DNA of 64,000 bases, taken from positions 62,001 to 126,000 of the forward strand of contig NZ_WKJL01000003.1 in NCBI RefSeq assembly GCF_009674565.1. Direction: 5' to 3'. The DNA is from Duganella aquatilis (GTDB lineage Bacteria; Pseudomonadota; Gammaproteobacteria; Burkholderiales; Burkholderiaceae_D). Under the pieces are notes generated by a model that saw nothing but the letters and a program-made list of their open reading frames with translations, was not told the DNA's origin and searched no databases. Every line of letters begins with the position of its first letter. Positions within the stretch are counted from its first letter, which is position 1. Below, in pieces: positions 34,426 to 42,856 of this stretch. The translations under genes were made by a program, and so were the position numbers.

Positions 34426-35418
34426 TCACAGCCCAGCGGATGACGCACACTTCTGGAGCTCAGCTTCAAAGGTCAGTTTGTCTTCGATTGCCTGGGTGAG
34501 CTTTTGGATATCAGCACTGTCAAGCGCAGTAAGCCGCTTCATCGAACTAACCCCCATGAATTCGAGATTGTTTGCGTCTTGAGCTGCTGCTCCAGCTTTG
34601 CCCGTTTCTTCTTTGGCCTTAAGTGCATCGATCTGGGTTTTCAGTTCCGAGGCTACTGTCGCTGCATCCTTAACAGCTAACGTACTGCGCAACTTCTCAA
34701 AAACGGAGTGATCGATAGAACGAAGCGTGTCACTCAAGACTTGTTCGGGTCTGACGTTCGCGGCCTCGGCCGCCTTCACAGCAAGCGAGTTCATTGACGC
34801 CCTGAATTGCTCCATGTGTACCTCACATCTACCGATGCGGGCCCGCGCCTTCGCGATGTTTTCGCTAGATGCTGTTCCTTCTTTCTCTGCCTTATCGGTC
34901 CCATCTTTCAGCAACTGACATTGAGTTTTTGCACCGGACTGCAGAGAAGTTACCAGAGCGTTCGGAGTCGATTGAACGCTGAAATTTTCCGATAATGAGA
35001 CGTTAAAAGTTGCGCTCTGTGCGCTTTTAAGCTTGGTCGCCTTATCCACGACACACATTAGCGCTATCTCACCTGCGCGGTAGACACCCATTTGCCCGTC
35101 TGCGTTGAAAGTGGAGTTTCCAACGGTGTGGGCACCCGTGCCGATGGTTAGGGTTTTCAGTACATCAACTGGGGCTCCGAAGGCCGCAGCCGATACAGAT
35201 ATCACTCCTAGCCCAATGTTTGTCTGAGCATTAGCATTACCCGAGCCTGCCAAACTTTTCTTTGTCTTGCTGTATTCGTCGAGCATAGCTTTGGCAGTGT
35301 TCAGCTGACTATCAAGGTCACCACTTGCAAACGTCCGAACATCTGGGTAGTAAATCTGAGCAGCGCACCCCGTCAGTAAGAACAATAAAAGGACCGAACA
35401 GCCACTTACTAGGCGCAT
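34426..35418 (-). CDS. Predicted lipoprotein with helical body
   Basis: 330 residues starting with a lipoprotein signal (VLLLFLLTGCAAQIYYP; lipobox LTGC, Cys at 18). The rest is mainly helical with coiled-coil potential, including FASGDLDSQLNTAKAMLDEY, DKATKLKSAQSATFNVSL and LKTQIDALKAKEETGKAG. No family recognised. It probably sits in the outer membrane facing the periplasm. It is the first gene of the leftward cell-wall-related cluster, and two inverted repeats precede it. Confidence 0.65.
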   Translation of the reverse strand: MRLVSGCSVLLLFLLTGCAAQIYYPDVRTFASGDLDSQLNTAKAMLDEYSKTKKSLAGSGNANAQTNIGLGVISVSAAAFGAPVDVLKTLTIGTGAHTVGNSTFNADGQMGVYRAGEIALMCVVDKATKLKSAQSATFNVSLSENFSVQSTPNALVTSLQSGAKTQCQLLKDGTDKAEKEGTASSENIAKARARIGRCEVHMEQFRASMNSLAVKAAEAANVRPEQVLSDTLRSIDHSVFEKLRSTLAVKDAATVASELKTQIDALKAKEETGKAGAAAQDANNLEFMGVSSMKRLTALDSADIQKLTQAIEDKLTFEAELQKCASSAGL

Positions 35419-35465
35419 GGTGAATCCTCCAATAGTTGTAGGAATAGGACTACATCACATGCAAT

Positions 35466-35518
35466 TTTGATTGCAAATCAAATAACTTTCAACAATATCA
35501 ATTCATTGCGAATTGATA
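35466..35518. promoter_or_regulatory. Two inverted repeats upstream of the lipoprotein gene
   Basis: TTTGATT-GCA-AATCAAA at 35,466-35,482 and TATCAATTC-ATTGC-GAATTGATA at 35,496-35,518 are both perfect palindromes. They lie in the AT-rich 136-base gap between the lipoprotein start and the end of the serine recombinase gene. Neither is followed by a clean T-run, so operators are more likely than terminators, although the second could weakly end the leftward recombinase transcript. Confidence 0.5.
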
Positions 35519-35554
35519 GTTTTGCAAAAGGGAGACATCTGATAGTGGATTACT

Positions 35555-37111
35555 TCAAAGCCCAAACATCTCTGGCAGAGTAGCCCAGCGATAGCGGCTG
35601 TATTCATCCGGGCGCTCCTCGCGCATGATTAGCATGGGATACGAAAAATCAGCAGTCGGGATCAGATGCAGGGAACGTACGTCCGAATGGTCAGGCTGTA
35701 GTTGGATAGCTATAACGAACTGAGTCTCTTCCGGCCATCGGAGCGGGAAGTACCATCGAAACGGTTTGCTCTCATGCAGCCGGCGCGCGCGACTGACCTG
35801 AAGTCGCACAAGAATGTGCCCGTTCAATATGAAGGTATTTTTGTGTGCAGCTGGTGCGAAGGAGCCCCCTGCACAGGCAACACATTCGCAGACCTCGAGG
35901 AACTTCTCACGCCGCACTTTCTCGATCTTACGGAAGGTCTGAAGGAGTTTGGTCGCACGGGGAGTGGCCGGAACGCCAGCAAGCTCAAGGGCCTGAGTTA
36001 GCGTCCCAAATCGATTTATGAAGAGATTAATGGCCGGAACTCTACCGTCCTCCTGGATGAGCTTGGTAGATACCTTGCCGTGCTCTCGATATAACATGCG
36101 CAAAAAGTCTAGCAGCTCGTCCCTAGAGAATCGGATAGCTCGTTGGGCTCGCAGCTCCTGCGCACGACGGAAGGTCTCCGCATCAACCAGCGGAGCGAAA
36201 GCCCCCCGCTTGACTATCCACTTCCCTCGCGGATTGCGAGTCGGCGCCGCCTGCATTTTTTGCGTCGTTCGGTTGTACACGACCGTGCCAATGTACTTCT
36301 CATGGGTCAGGATGTTCGCAATGATGGGAGCTGTCCAGGGCCGTCCCCATTCGGATGGAATGCCCGCCTCATTGAGCGCACGAGCGATTTCAGTATCGCC
36401 CTTATCACCGTACACGTACCAGTCAAAGATACGCCGGATGACGGCGACTTCATGGTTCGGACCAGGTACAAAAACGACATGGTCGGTGAGAGCGCATTTC
36501 CTCTCTCCGGCCTTCAATTCACGTCGCAACTTTCCGCTCGGCTCGATGGACGCTCGACGCAAACCATATCCCGCTGGGCCGCCTTGCTTGAAGCCTCGCC
36601 GAACCAAGCGAGATTGTCCGGCGAATACCTTCTCCGATAGCACGCGACTATCTTCGGCCGCACGTGCCCTGCTTAAGGTCTTCAAGATCAGGTCAGCCAG
36701 AGAATCATCGTTGCCGAACTGCTCCGCTACGTAGATGATCTTGACACCAGCGTGCCTACAAATGAACTCATAGTGAGCGCTCTCGTCAGGGTCTTGAAAC
36801 CGCCCCCACCGTGTGACGTCATAAACCAAGACAGCTTCAAAATCAACGCCCTCGCCGGATGTCACGTCATGAATCAATCCAAGCAAGCCCTTGCGCCGCT
36901 TCGCTGACACGCCACTTTTTCCTGGGTCGATGTACTCCTTGATGATGGACATCCTGTGGCGCCGAGCATAGGCCAATAAAGCCAACCGCTGGTTCGCTAT
37001 GGACTCGGCCTGACCGTCGGTGGACATTCGCATGTAAAGCGCTACTCGCCTGCTTTGAGGGGCCGCACTCAACCGTTTTCCGCTCTGCGTCGCCATATGG
37101 CACGATGACAT
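35555..37111 (-). CDS. Large serine recombinase
   Basis: 518 residues. The catalytic domain opens with VALYMRMSTDG (nucleophile Ser30), followed by YDVTRWGRFQDPDESA and a KVFAGQSRLVRRG region; the recombinase domain GYGLRRA...EVAVIRRIFDWYV and ANILTHEKYIGTVVYN is also present. The long C-terminal part (about residues 300-518) lacks the usual zinc-ribbon cysteines and carries an unfamiliar domain. Such enzymes integrate, excise or invert DNA. It is divergent from a second related recombinase, 254 bases away, close to the transposon end. Confidence 0.88.
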   Translation of the reverse strand: MSSCHMATQSGKRLSAAPQSRRVALYMRMSTDGQAESIANQRLALLAYARRHRMSIIKEYIDPGKSGVSAKRRKGLLGLIHDVTSGEGVDFEAVLVYDVTRWGRFQDPDESAHYEFICRHAGVKIIYVAEQFGNDDSLADLILKTLSRARAAEDSRVLSEKVFAGQSRLVRRGFKQGGPAGYGLRRASIEPSGKLRRELKAGERKCALTDHVVFVPGPNHEVAVIRRIFDWYVYGDKGDTEIARALNEAGIPSEWGRPWTAPIIANILTHEKYIGTVVYNRTTQKMQAAPTRNPRGKWIVKRGAFAPLVDAETFRRAQELRAQRAIRFSRDELLDFLRMLYREHGKVSTKLIQEDGRVPAINLFINRFGTLTQALELAGVPATPRATKLLQTFRKIEKVRREKFLEVCECVACAGGSFAPAAHKNTFILNGHILVRLQVSRARRLHESKPFRWYFPLRWPEETQFVIAIQLQPDHSDVRSLHLIPTADFSYPMLIMREERPDEYSRYRWATLPEMFGL

Positions 37112-37364
37112 GCTGGTGGAGATATCTACAACATATCATGGGCTCCATCTCGCCGCACCCCGTTTGTACGCGAGCACAGACAACGCGACCTCAATTCCAA
37201 TGCCGTTTTCAAAGAGAAAGACTGCGGCAAAGAAACGTCCATGAGTGGCCGAAAGCTCTCGAGCAGCAAGACAAAATCGATAGGTTCGTAATTCCATCAC
37301 CACACAATACTCCTTAGCAGGAGAGGCGAATTGCGATATATCAAAGATGCAAATAGGAGGTGTG

Positions 37365-38909
37365 ATGGATACAGCCGAATCGGCACCTGATGTTCTGCTC
37401 AAGTTGAAAGCTGCGGCCTACGTTCGCATGTCGAGAGCGACACAGGACCATTCAGTCCAGCACCAGTTGGATGCGATCATGCGCTACGCGGAAGTGAAGG
37501 GCTTGTCAATCATTCGGACTTTTGTTGACGCTGGACATAGTGGACTGAAGGTCGAAAATCGCCCTGGGTTGCTGTCGCTGCTGTCGGAGGTTACCAGCAC
37601 AAGCTGTGGATTTTCAGTGGTCGTGGTTTTCGACGTGAGCCGCTGGGGGCGCTTTCAAGACGTCGACGAAAGCGCATTTTATGAACACTTATGTCGTCGA
37701 AGTGGAGTGGCTGTGCAGTATTGCGCGGAGTCGTTTATCGCGGACGGATCGCCAATGAGCGCGCTTCTAAAGGGTATCAAACGGATTATGGCAGCGGAAT
37801 ATAGTCGCGAGCTAGGAGTTAAGGTGCTAGCGGCCCAGTCTCGATTTTCTAGCATGGGCTATAAACAGGGAGGTAAGCCTGGTTACGGCTTGCGCCGAGT
37901 GTCGGTGGCCGCAGATGGGTCAAGACGCACGCCTCTGATGCCGGGAGAGCGTAAATCCACGGCGACTGACCGCGTGGCGTTAGTTCATGGACCTGCAAAC
38001 GAGGTGGCAATTATTCGCCAAATATTTCACCTGTATGTTGAACAAGGCCTAAGTGACCGCAGAATTGCTACCCTGCTGCGCAAAAACGATTCATCGAGAG
38101 ATTCAGGAAAACCTTGGAGCGCTACTGCAGTGCGCCGCATTCTGGTGAACAGGCGTTATTGCGGTGATCTAGTCTACAACCAGACCACACGTCGCATGGG
38201 CAGTTCTGTCACAAGGAACCAAGCCGCCCTATGGATATGCTGTAACGATGCATTGCCTCCAATTGTTGAACGCCCCATATTCGAGATAGCACAAAGTATT
38301 AGAGAACAACGCGCTGGAGGTTTTCAGCGCGAGGCCATCCTGAAGCAATTGCGTGCAATTTATGAGCGCCACGGTACGATCAGCATAGCACTTTGCCGTC
38401 GCGATCCCACCTTACCTGGCGGAAGCGTCATCAAAGCGTTATTCGGCGGATATTTGCGCGCCTACGCTGCGGCCGGCCTGCCGGCTCTGCGCACGGTGAC
38501 TGGCACCTTGAATTATCGTAATAGCAGATTATTAGTTGCCGACCTGTTTGCAGCTGTTCGACGCTACGCGACAATTGCAGGCGGTAATGCAAGCGCAACC
38601 GAGTGGAATAACGTTCTCTTACTTAACGGTGCTGTGCACGTGAAAATAGCGGTTGCGGCCTGTCGCTCGGACGGTGCCGGCAGGTCACGCTGGAGGGTAC
38701 CTTTACGCTTGGCTATGCCGGCTGACTTCGTACTGTGCGGCCTAATGGATCGCAGTAACATCCGGATAGAACATTATGTATTGCTAGCGCAAGAGCAATT
38801 TAGACATGACGCAATGTTCTTATCAGAGCAAAGTATGGAGCGCGTTGCCCACGCCTGTTATGACAGTTTAGCCCCCATTTTCGCTAACCCTAGCGAACAT
38901 GACTCCTGA
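37365..38909 (+). CDS. Second large serine recombinase, related to its divergent neighbour
   Basis: 514 residues from ATG 37365, four bases after AGGAGG (ATG 37347 lacks a site). Catalytic AAAYVRMSRAT with Ser23; FDVSRWGRFQDVDESAFYE, KPGYGLRRVSV, NEVAIIRQIFHLYV and RRILVNRRYCGDLVYNQTT mirror the neighbour motif for motif. The pair shares the same unusual C-terminal region. Both active-site serines are present, so both may be active; they could act as a heteromer or move independent DNA. Confidence 0.88.
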   Translation: MDTAESAPDVLLKLKAAAYVRMSRATQDHSVQHQLDAIMRYAEVKGLSIIRTFVDAGHSGLKVENRPGLLSLLSEVTSTSCGFSVVVVFDVSRWGRFQDVDESAFYEHLCRRSGVAVQYCAESFIADGSPMSALLKGIKRIMAAEYSRELGVKVLAAQSRFSSMGYKQGGKPGYGLRRVSVAADGSRRTPLMPGERKSTATDRVALVHGPANEVAIIRQIFHLYVEQGLSDRRIATLLRKNDSSRDSGKPWSATAVRRILVNRRYCGDLVYNQTTRRMGSSVTRNQAALWICCNDALPPIVERPIFEIAQSIREQRAGGFQREAILKQLRAIYERHGTISIALCRRDPTLPGGSVIKALFGGYLRAYAAAGLPALRTVTGTLNYRNSRLLVADLFAAVRRYATIAGGNASATEWNNVLLLNGAVHVKIAVAACRSDGAGRSRWRVPLRLAMPADFVLCGLMDRSNIRIEHYVLLAQEQFRHDAMFLSEQSMERVAHACYDSLAPIFANPSEHDS

Positions 38910-38955
38910 TTGGGATGCTCGTTCTAGGCAACGTCCGCTTCGACCGAATGCTGTC

Positions 38956-39192
38956 TCAGCTTAGCTTAACGAGGCCCGCTGCCGTTCCCAACACAACCGC
39001 CCCCAAGCTAACTTCATGAAGGTCGGACAAATATTCGGAACTTTTTCCGTGCACGAACTCCTGTCCCTTACGCCCACGAACACCTGAGACGTATATCACT
39101 GGCACATCAAAGCCGCCATCAGCCGCCTCTACGAGAATGATTTGGTCGTCATCGTACTTCGCTAAGGCTTTCAGCAAGTCTCTTTTTTTCAC
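38956..39192 (-). CDS. Small hypothetical protein
   Basis: 78 residues from a GTG with AAAGGA seven bases upstream. Sequence features: KKRDLLKALAKYDDDQIILV, DGGFDVPVIYVSG and a C-terminal hydrophobic stretch (LGAVVLGTAAGLVKL). The opening resembles small phage or plasmid proteins with a LLxxLxxYxDDxxI pattern; no function known. It is the last likely gene before the transposon end and is convergent with the second recombinase. Confidence 0.5.
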   Translation of the reverse strand: MKKRDLLKALAKYDDDQIILVEAADGGFDVPVIYVSGVRGRKGQEFVHGKSSEYLSDLHEVSLGAVVLGTAAGLVKLS

Positions 39193-39499
39193 GTCGTTCC
39201 TTTACTGGAGGACTGCCCCTCTTGGCTGAATACAGTCTACCGTGTTTAGGATAGGCAGTGCGGCGATTCGGCCGTTTGATACACAGCACCGCATGCCCAA
39301 GATAGACAGCCCCGGGGCGTCTGCCGTCGATTGGAGAGGCCTAAGAAGGCCTTCACTGCAAGTGCCCGCCCCAGGATTGTAGGCCAGCGGCGCATAAGTC
39401 ATTACCTAGTTCGCAATCGCTTGTCCGGCACCAATTCTGCCGGCTAAGAATTCGGTGAAGGCGAATGCACACAAGATAGTGCCCGCGTCACTGTCGCCA

Positions 39500-39550
39500 A
39501 TACAGCTTTTAAGCTGTATTCTGTATTTACAAACTATAAGCTGTATTCTG
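39500..39550. repeat. Palindrome and direct repeats near the transposon end
   Basis: ATACAGCTT-TT-AAGCTGTAT (39,500-39,519) is a perfect nine-base inverted repeat. The 13-mer AAGCTGTATTCTG at 39,511-39,523 recurs exactly at 39,538-39,550. They lie in the 393-base gap between the last small gene (39,192) and the first end repeat (39,586), where I see no convincing gene. Confidence 0.6.
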
Positions 39551-39585
39551 ACCATGCCATTCAGTCGCTCTTCCACGGCCAAATC

Positions 39586-39738
39586 CCAGGGAAGAACTTT
39601 AATGTCGTAAACCAAAACGACGTGGTTGAGCCAGGGAAGAACTATTTGTCGTTCACATTTGAGCGAGGAAATGTGAACTCTTTTGGAATCAATGGGTTAT
39701 ATAGCGGAGCCAGGGAAGAACTTATTTGTAAGCCACCA
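39586..39738. mobile_element. Transposon end with three TnsB-site-like repeats
   Basis: CCAGGGAAGAAC begins at 39,586, 39,631 and 39,710 (spacings 45 and 79), each followed by a T-rich TTAATGTCGT / TATTTGTCGT / TTATTTGTAA tail. Read inward from the junction, the end is TGGTGGCTTACAAATAAG, which lines up with my memory of the Tn7 terminus TGTGGGCGGACAATAAAG, placing the first TnsB core eight bases in. I therefore put the last transposon base at 39,738. Three spaced sites are the Tn7 left-end arrangement. The five bases 39,739-39,743 (TGGTC) would be the target duplication. Confidence 0.7.
39651..39678. repeat. Ten-base inverted repeat inside the transposon end
   Basis: GTTCACATTT (39,651-39,660) and AAATGTGAAC (39,669-39,678) are perfectly complementary with an eight-base centre. 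The palindrome sits between the second and third TnsB-like sites; no T-run follows. It may bind a host or transposon protein that shapes the end. Confidence 0.6.
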
Positions 39739-40463
39739 TGGTCGATGCCGCGCTGGTCGCCCACCACCAGTGCCACGATCACGCCCGCATACGGCTTGCC
39801 GGGCAGCGCCGCCAATATGCGCGCGCGCAGCACCGCGCGGCCATGTTCAACCAGGTTGCCGGCGCTGAAGACAAAACTGTCCAGCCGCTGATTGTCGCGT
39901 GCGACGCGCACATAGCCGGTTGCGCGCAGGCCCTGCTCCAGCAGCCACGCTTCATAATCGAAACCGTAGGGATTGGCGTTGCCGTGCGGCCGTTGCAAGC
40001 GCACGGTGAGCCGCCAGCGCTCGCCGGGCTGCACGTCGCCGACTTCGGCCAAGCGGGCCGGCTCGCCGCGCGAAGCGGAATACCACGACACCGCGATGCG
40101 CGGCGGCACCGCGCCCGGCGCGCCAAGCACCCGTTCGACCGCGAAGTTGAAGCGCACGCCCTGGGAGAAACGGTAAGGCAGATTGTCGATGGTGCCGATC
40201 ACGGTGAAGTCGCGGCCCTCATCGGCCACCGCCAACTGCGGCGCCAGCGCGCGATGCGCCAGCCATGCGGCCCACAGAAAGCCGGCGGCCAGGCCGGTCA
40301 GCAGCGCCGCCCACGCACGCCAGGCCATCGGCATCCGCCTGATCAACACCAGCCAGGCCGGCAGCACGGCGGCGCCGATGGCGATCGCCGAGGCCATGGG
40401 CAGCGCCGCCTGCATCTGCAAGCAGGCCGCGCCTGCGGCAAAGCCGATTATCGCCATCCGCAT
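39739..40463 (-). pseudogene. comEC: comEC 5' fragment, interrupted by the transposon
   Basis: The N-terminal 241 residues of a ComEC/Rec2 DNA-uptake channel: start MRMAIIGFAAGA, several membrane helices, an OB-like region (GTIDNLPYRFSQGVRFNFAV) and the competence-domain start VIVALVVGDQRGID. In intact proteins this is followed by DW...RTGI.HL.SISGLH; here the frame instead runs into transposon sequence and stops at 39,642. ComEC moves single-stranded DNA through the inner membrane during transformation; the visible part is not enough for function. The gene order lolC-lolD-tatD-comEC is the normal neighbourhood in related bacteria, with a LysR/MFS pair between. Confidence 0.85.
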
Positions 40464-40585
40464 AGCATCGCCTCCCTTCCGGCGATACTACGCAAACCAC
40501 CACGGCGGCACGCCAGCGCGCCGCCGTTGTTTGATGCAGATCAGTTCAGCGCTAGTGGCGGAACGCCGGCTGCGATGCCTGCAAT

Positions 40586-41482
40586 CTACAACTCGGCGGC
40601 GGTTTCGACCAACAATTGCCGGAACCACTGGTGCGCCGGGTCGTGGCGATAGCGGACGTGCCAGGCCATGTCCACCGGAAAAGTGCCCAGATCGACCGGC
40701 GCCGGCAGGATCTTCAAGCGCGTATCCTTGGCGATCTGGTCGCAAACCAGTCGCGGCAAGGTCGCACAGTAGTCGGTGGTCGCGATAATCTCCGGCACCG
40801 CCAGAAAGTGCGTGACTGAAATGGCAAGCTCGCGCTCCAATCCGCGCTGCTTCAGCGTCTGGAACAGCCCGACGCGCATGCGGCCCGGCGGCAGCACATT
40901 CACATGCCGCATCCGCTCGTACTGCTCTTTGGAGATGCTGTCAGCGATATCGGGATGGTCGGCCCGCACCACGCAGGCCAGGCCGTCGTCCATCAGATGC
41001 TGGACGATCAGGTTGTCCGGCGGATCGACCATGCGCCCGATCACCATGTCGGTGGTGCCCGAGATCACGCCGGTTTCCGCCAGGTCGGTGCCAAACGGCA
41101 TCAGCGACACCTTGACCCCAGGCGCCCGCGCGCGCAGCTTGGCGAACACGCGCGGCATCAGAACGATCTCGACATAGCTGTTCGGCGCCACGTTGAACTG
41201 GCGGGTGGTGGTGGCCGGATCGAAGTGCTGCCGCCCCAGCAGCACCTCGTCCAGCCGGGACAGCGTCTCGGCGATCAGCGGCGCGATCTCCTCGGCGAAC
41301 TGGGTCGGTTTGATGCCGTAGCGTTCGCGTATGAAGAGCGGATCGCGCAGGGTGTCGCGCAGCCGGTTCAGCGCGTTCGACAGCGCCGGCTGGGTGATGC
41401 CGAGCCGGGTCGCGGCGCGCGTCACGCTGCGCTCTTCCATCAGCGCAATGAAAATCGGCAGGAGATTGAGGTCGTATCGCAT
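40586..41482 (-). CDS. LysR-family transcriptional regulator
   Basis: 298 residues. The N-terminal winged helix (LLPIFIALMEERSVTRAATR, then LGITQPALSNALNRLRDTL) is a standard LysR HTH, followed by a substrate-binding domain with VRADHPDIADSI. It resembles NodD/LeuO-like members (DLNLL start, DPLFIRE). It is divergent from the MFS exporter at 41,604, so it most likely controls that gene and itself from the 121-base gap, which is AT-rich; I could not fix the operator. Confidence 0.9.
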   Translation of the reverse strand: MRYDLNLLPIFIALMEERSVTRAATRLGITQPALSNALNRLRDTLRDPLFIRERYGIKPTQFAEEIAPLIAETLSRLDEVLLGRQHFDPATTTRQFNVAPNSYVEIVLMPRVFAKLRARAPGVKVSLMPFGTDLAETGVISGTTDMVIGRMVDPPDNLIVQHLMDDGLACVVRADHPDIADSISKEQYERMRHVNVLPPGRMRVGLFQTLKQRGLERELAISVTHFLAVPEIIATTDYCATLPRLVCDQIAKDTRLKILPAPVDLGTFPVDMAWHVRYRHDPAHQWFRQLLVETAAEL

Positions 41483-41603
41483 GCAGTCATAATGCCATAT
41501 GAATATCTAGCATCAAACAAATAAATTTCTCGAATATGTGGCGCTGGCGCATAGTGATCTCATCCGTTCGCACCCGCGTTCCCCACTATTTCGAAAGCAC
41601 GCC

Positions 41604-42830
41604 ATGACTACCCAAACCCTGCTGAGCGGCGACGCCGCCGTCAATATACCCAAGCCCGTCCCTGTCACATCCAGCCGCGCCGGCTCGCTGGCACTGTTCG
41701 CGCTGGCGCTCGGCAGTTTCTGCATCGGCACCTCCGAATTCGCCAGCATGGGGATTATCCAGCTGTTTTCCGCCAGCTTCGGCATCGAGATTCCCCAGGC
41801 GACCAATGCCGTGACCGCCTATGCCCTGGGCGTGGTGATCGGCGCGCCGGCCGTCACGCTGGCCGCCGCGCGGCTGAACCGTCGCACGCTGCTGCTGGCG
41901 CTGATGGCGCTGTTCGTCGCCGGCAACCTGCTGTCGGCGGTTGCGACCAGCCTGCCGCTGCTGATGGCCGCCCGCTTCATCAGCGGCCTGCCGCAAGGCG
42001 CCTACTTCGGCGCCGGCGCGATGGTCGCCTCCTACATCATGGGGCCGGGACAGTCGGGCCGGGCGTTCGCCATCGTGCTGGCCGGCCTGACGATCGCGAC
42101 CATCGTCGGCTCGCCGCTGGCGACCTTCCTCGGCCAGCACCTGGGATGGCGTGAAACCTACCTGGCTGTGGCCGCGCTGTCCGGACTGGCGCTGCTGGCG
42201 ATCCGCCAATGGCTGCCGCGCACCGAAGCGCTGAACGGCGCGCCCATCGCCCAGGAATTATCGGCGCTGCGCAAGGGGCAACTGTGGGCGGTGATGGCGG
42301 TCGCCACCACCGGCATCGCCAGCCTGTTCGCGATCTACACCTTCGTCGGCCCGATCGTGACCGACGCCGCACAGTTGGCGCCGGCCGTCATTCCGGTGGC
42401 GCTGGCGATCTTCGGCGCCGGTATGACGGTGGGCAATATGGTGGGTGGTCGCCTGGCCGACCTGTACCCGATGCGCGGCATCGTGCTGGGTTTTGGCGTG
42501 TCGCTGGCCGTGCTGGCGGCGCTGGGCGTGGCCGGGCAACAGCCGTGGGTACTGTTCCCTGCCCTGTTTATCCTGGGCGGCGGCCTGATGGCCTCGATCC
42601 CGACCATGCAAGTGCGGCTCACCACGCTGGCGCCGGAAGCACCGTCGCTGATGGGCGCGATGACCCTGGCCGCGTGTAACCTGGGTAACGCCATCGGCGC
42701 CTGGGCCGGCGGCGTCACCATCGACGCCGGCTTCGGCCTGCTGTCGCCGGCCTGGGCCGGCTTCGCGCTGACCCTGACCGGCCTGGTGATTTTCGGTCTG
42801 ACCGTGCTCGGCACGCGCCGCAAGGCCTGA
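41604..42830 (+). CDS. MFS drug/sugar exporter (DHA1 family)
   Basis: 408 residues from ATG 41604 (the longer frame from 41,538 lacks support). Twelve hydrophobic helices can be counted; the start FALALGSFCIGTSEFASMGI and PGQSGRAFAIVLAGLTIA are typical of the YdhP/AraJ/Cmr group of DHA1 exporters. Substrates are usually small drugs or sugars; none can be named here. Divergent LysR control is likely. Confidence 0.88.
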   Translation: MTTQTLLSGDAAVNIPKPVPVTSSRAGSLALFALALGSFCIGTSEFASMGIIQLFSASFGIEIPQATNAVTAYALGVVIGAPAVTLAAARLNRRTLLLALMALFVAGNLLSAVATSLPLLMAARFISGLPQGAYFGAGAMVASYIMGPGQSGRAFAIVLAGLTIATIVGSPLATFLGQHLGWRETYLAVAALSGLALLAIRQWLPRTEALNGAPIAQELSALRKGQLWAVMAVATTGIASLFAIYTFVGPIVTDAAQLAPAVIPVALAIFGAGMTVGNMVGGRLADLYPMRGIVLGFGVSLAVLAALGVAGQQPWVLFPALFILGGGLMASIPTMQVRLTTLAPEAPSLMGAMTLAACNLGNAIGAWAGGVTIDAGFGLLSPAWAGFALTLTGLVIFGLTVLGTRRKA

Positions 42831-42856
42831 CAGCGTCCGGCCCGGCAAGGCCGGCG

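Larger units (their letters stand above)
1..39738 (+). mobile_element. Tn7-like transposon (left part cut by window), inserted in comEC
   Basis: A tnsB-tnsC-tnsD core reads inward from the left edge. At 39,586-39,738 three TnsB-site-like repeats precede an abrupt switch to GC-rich comEC coding sequence. Everything between is lower-GC, unrelated cargo dominated by candidate defence genes. In Tn7 the tns genes lie at the right end and cargo fills the space to the left end, which carries three spaced TnsB sites; the same layout is seen here, so the end at 39,738 corresponds to the Tn7 left end. tnsA and the other terminus are outside the window. The element boundary is inferred, and nested elements inside (for example around the two serine recombinases) cannot be excluded. 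Confidence 0.8.

Noticed and set aside
39202..39402. Minus-strand 66-codon frame
   Set aside because: No ribosome site and no recognisable protein features; left as non-coding.
39406..39615. Minus-strand 69-codon frame in the transposon end
   Set aside because: It runs through the end repeats and palindromes; its apparent peptide is explained by those non-coding repeats.
1..39738. CRISPR-associated transposon (CAST)
   Set aside because: A TniQ-family protein is present, but no cas genes and no CRISPR-like regular repeats were seen in the 39.7 kb of the element inside the window.
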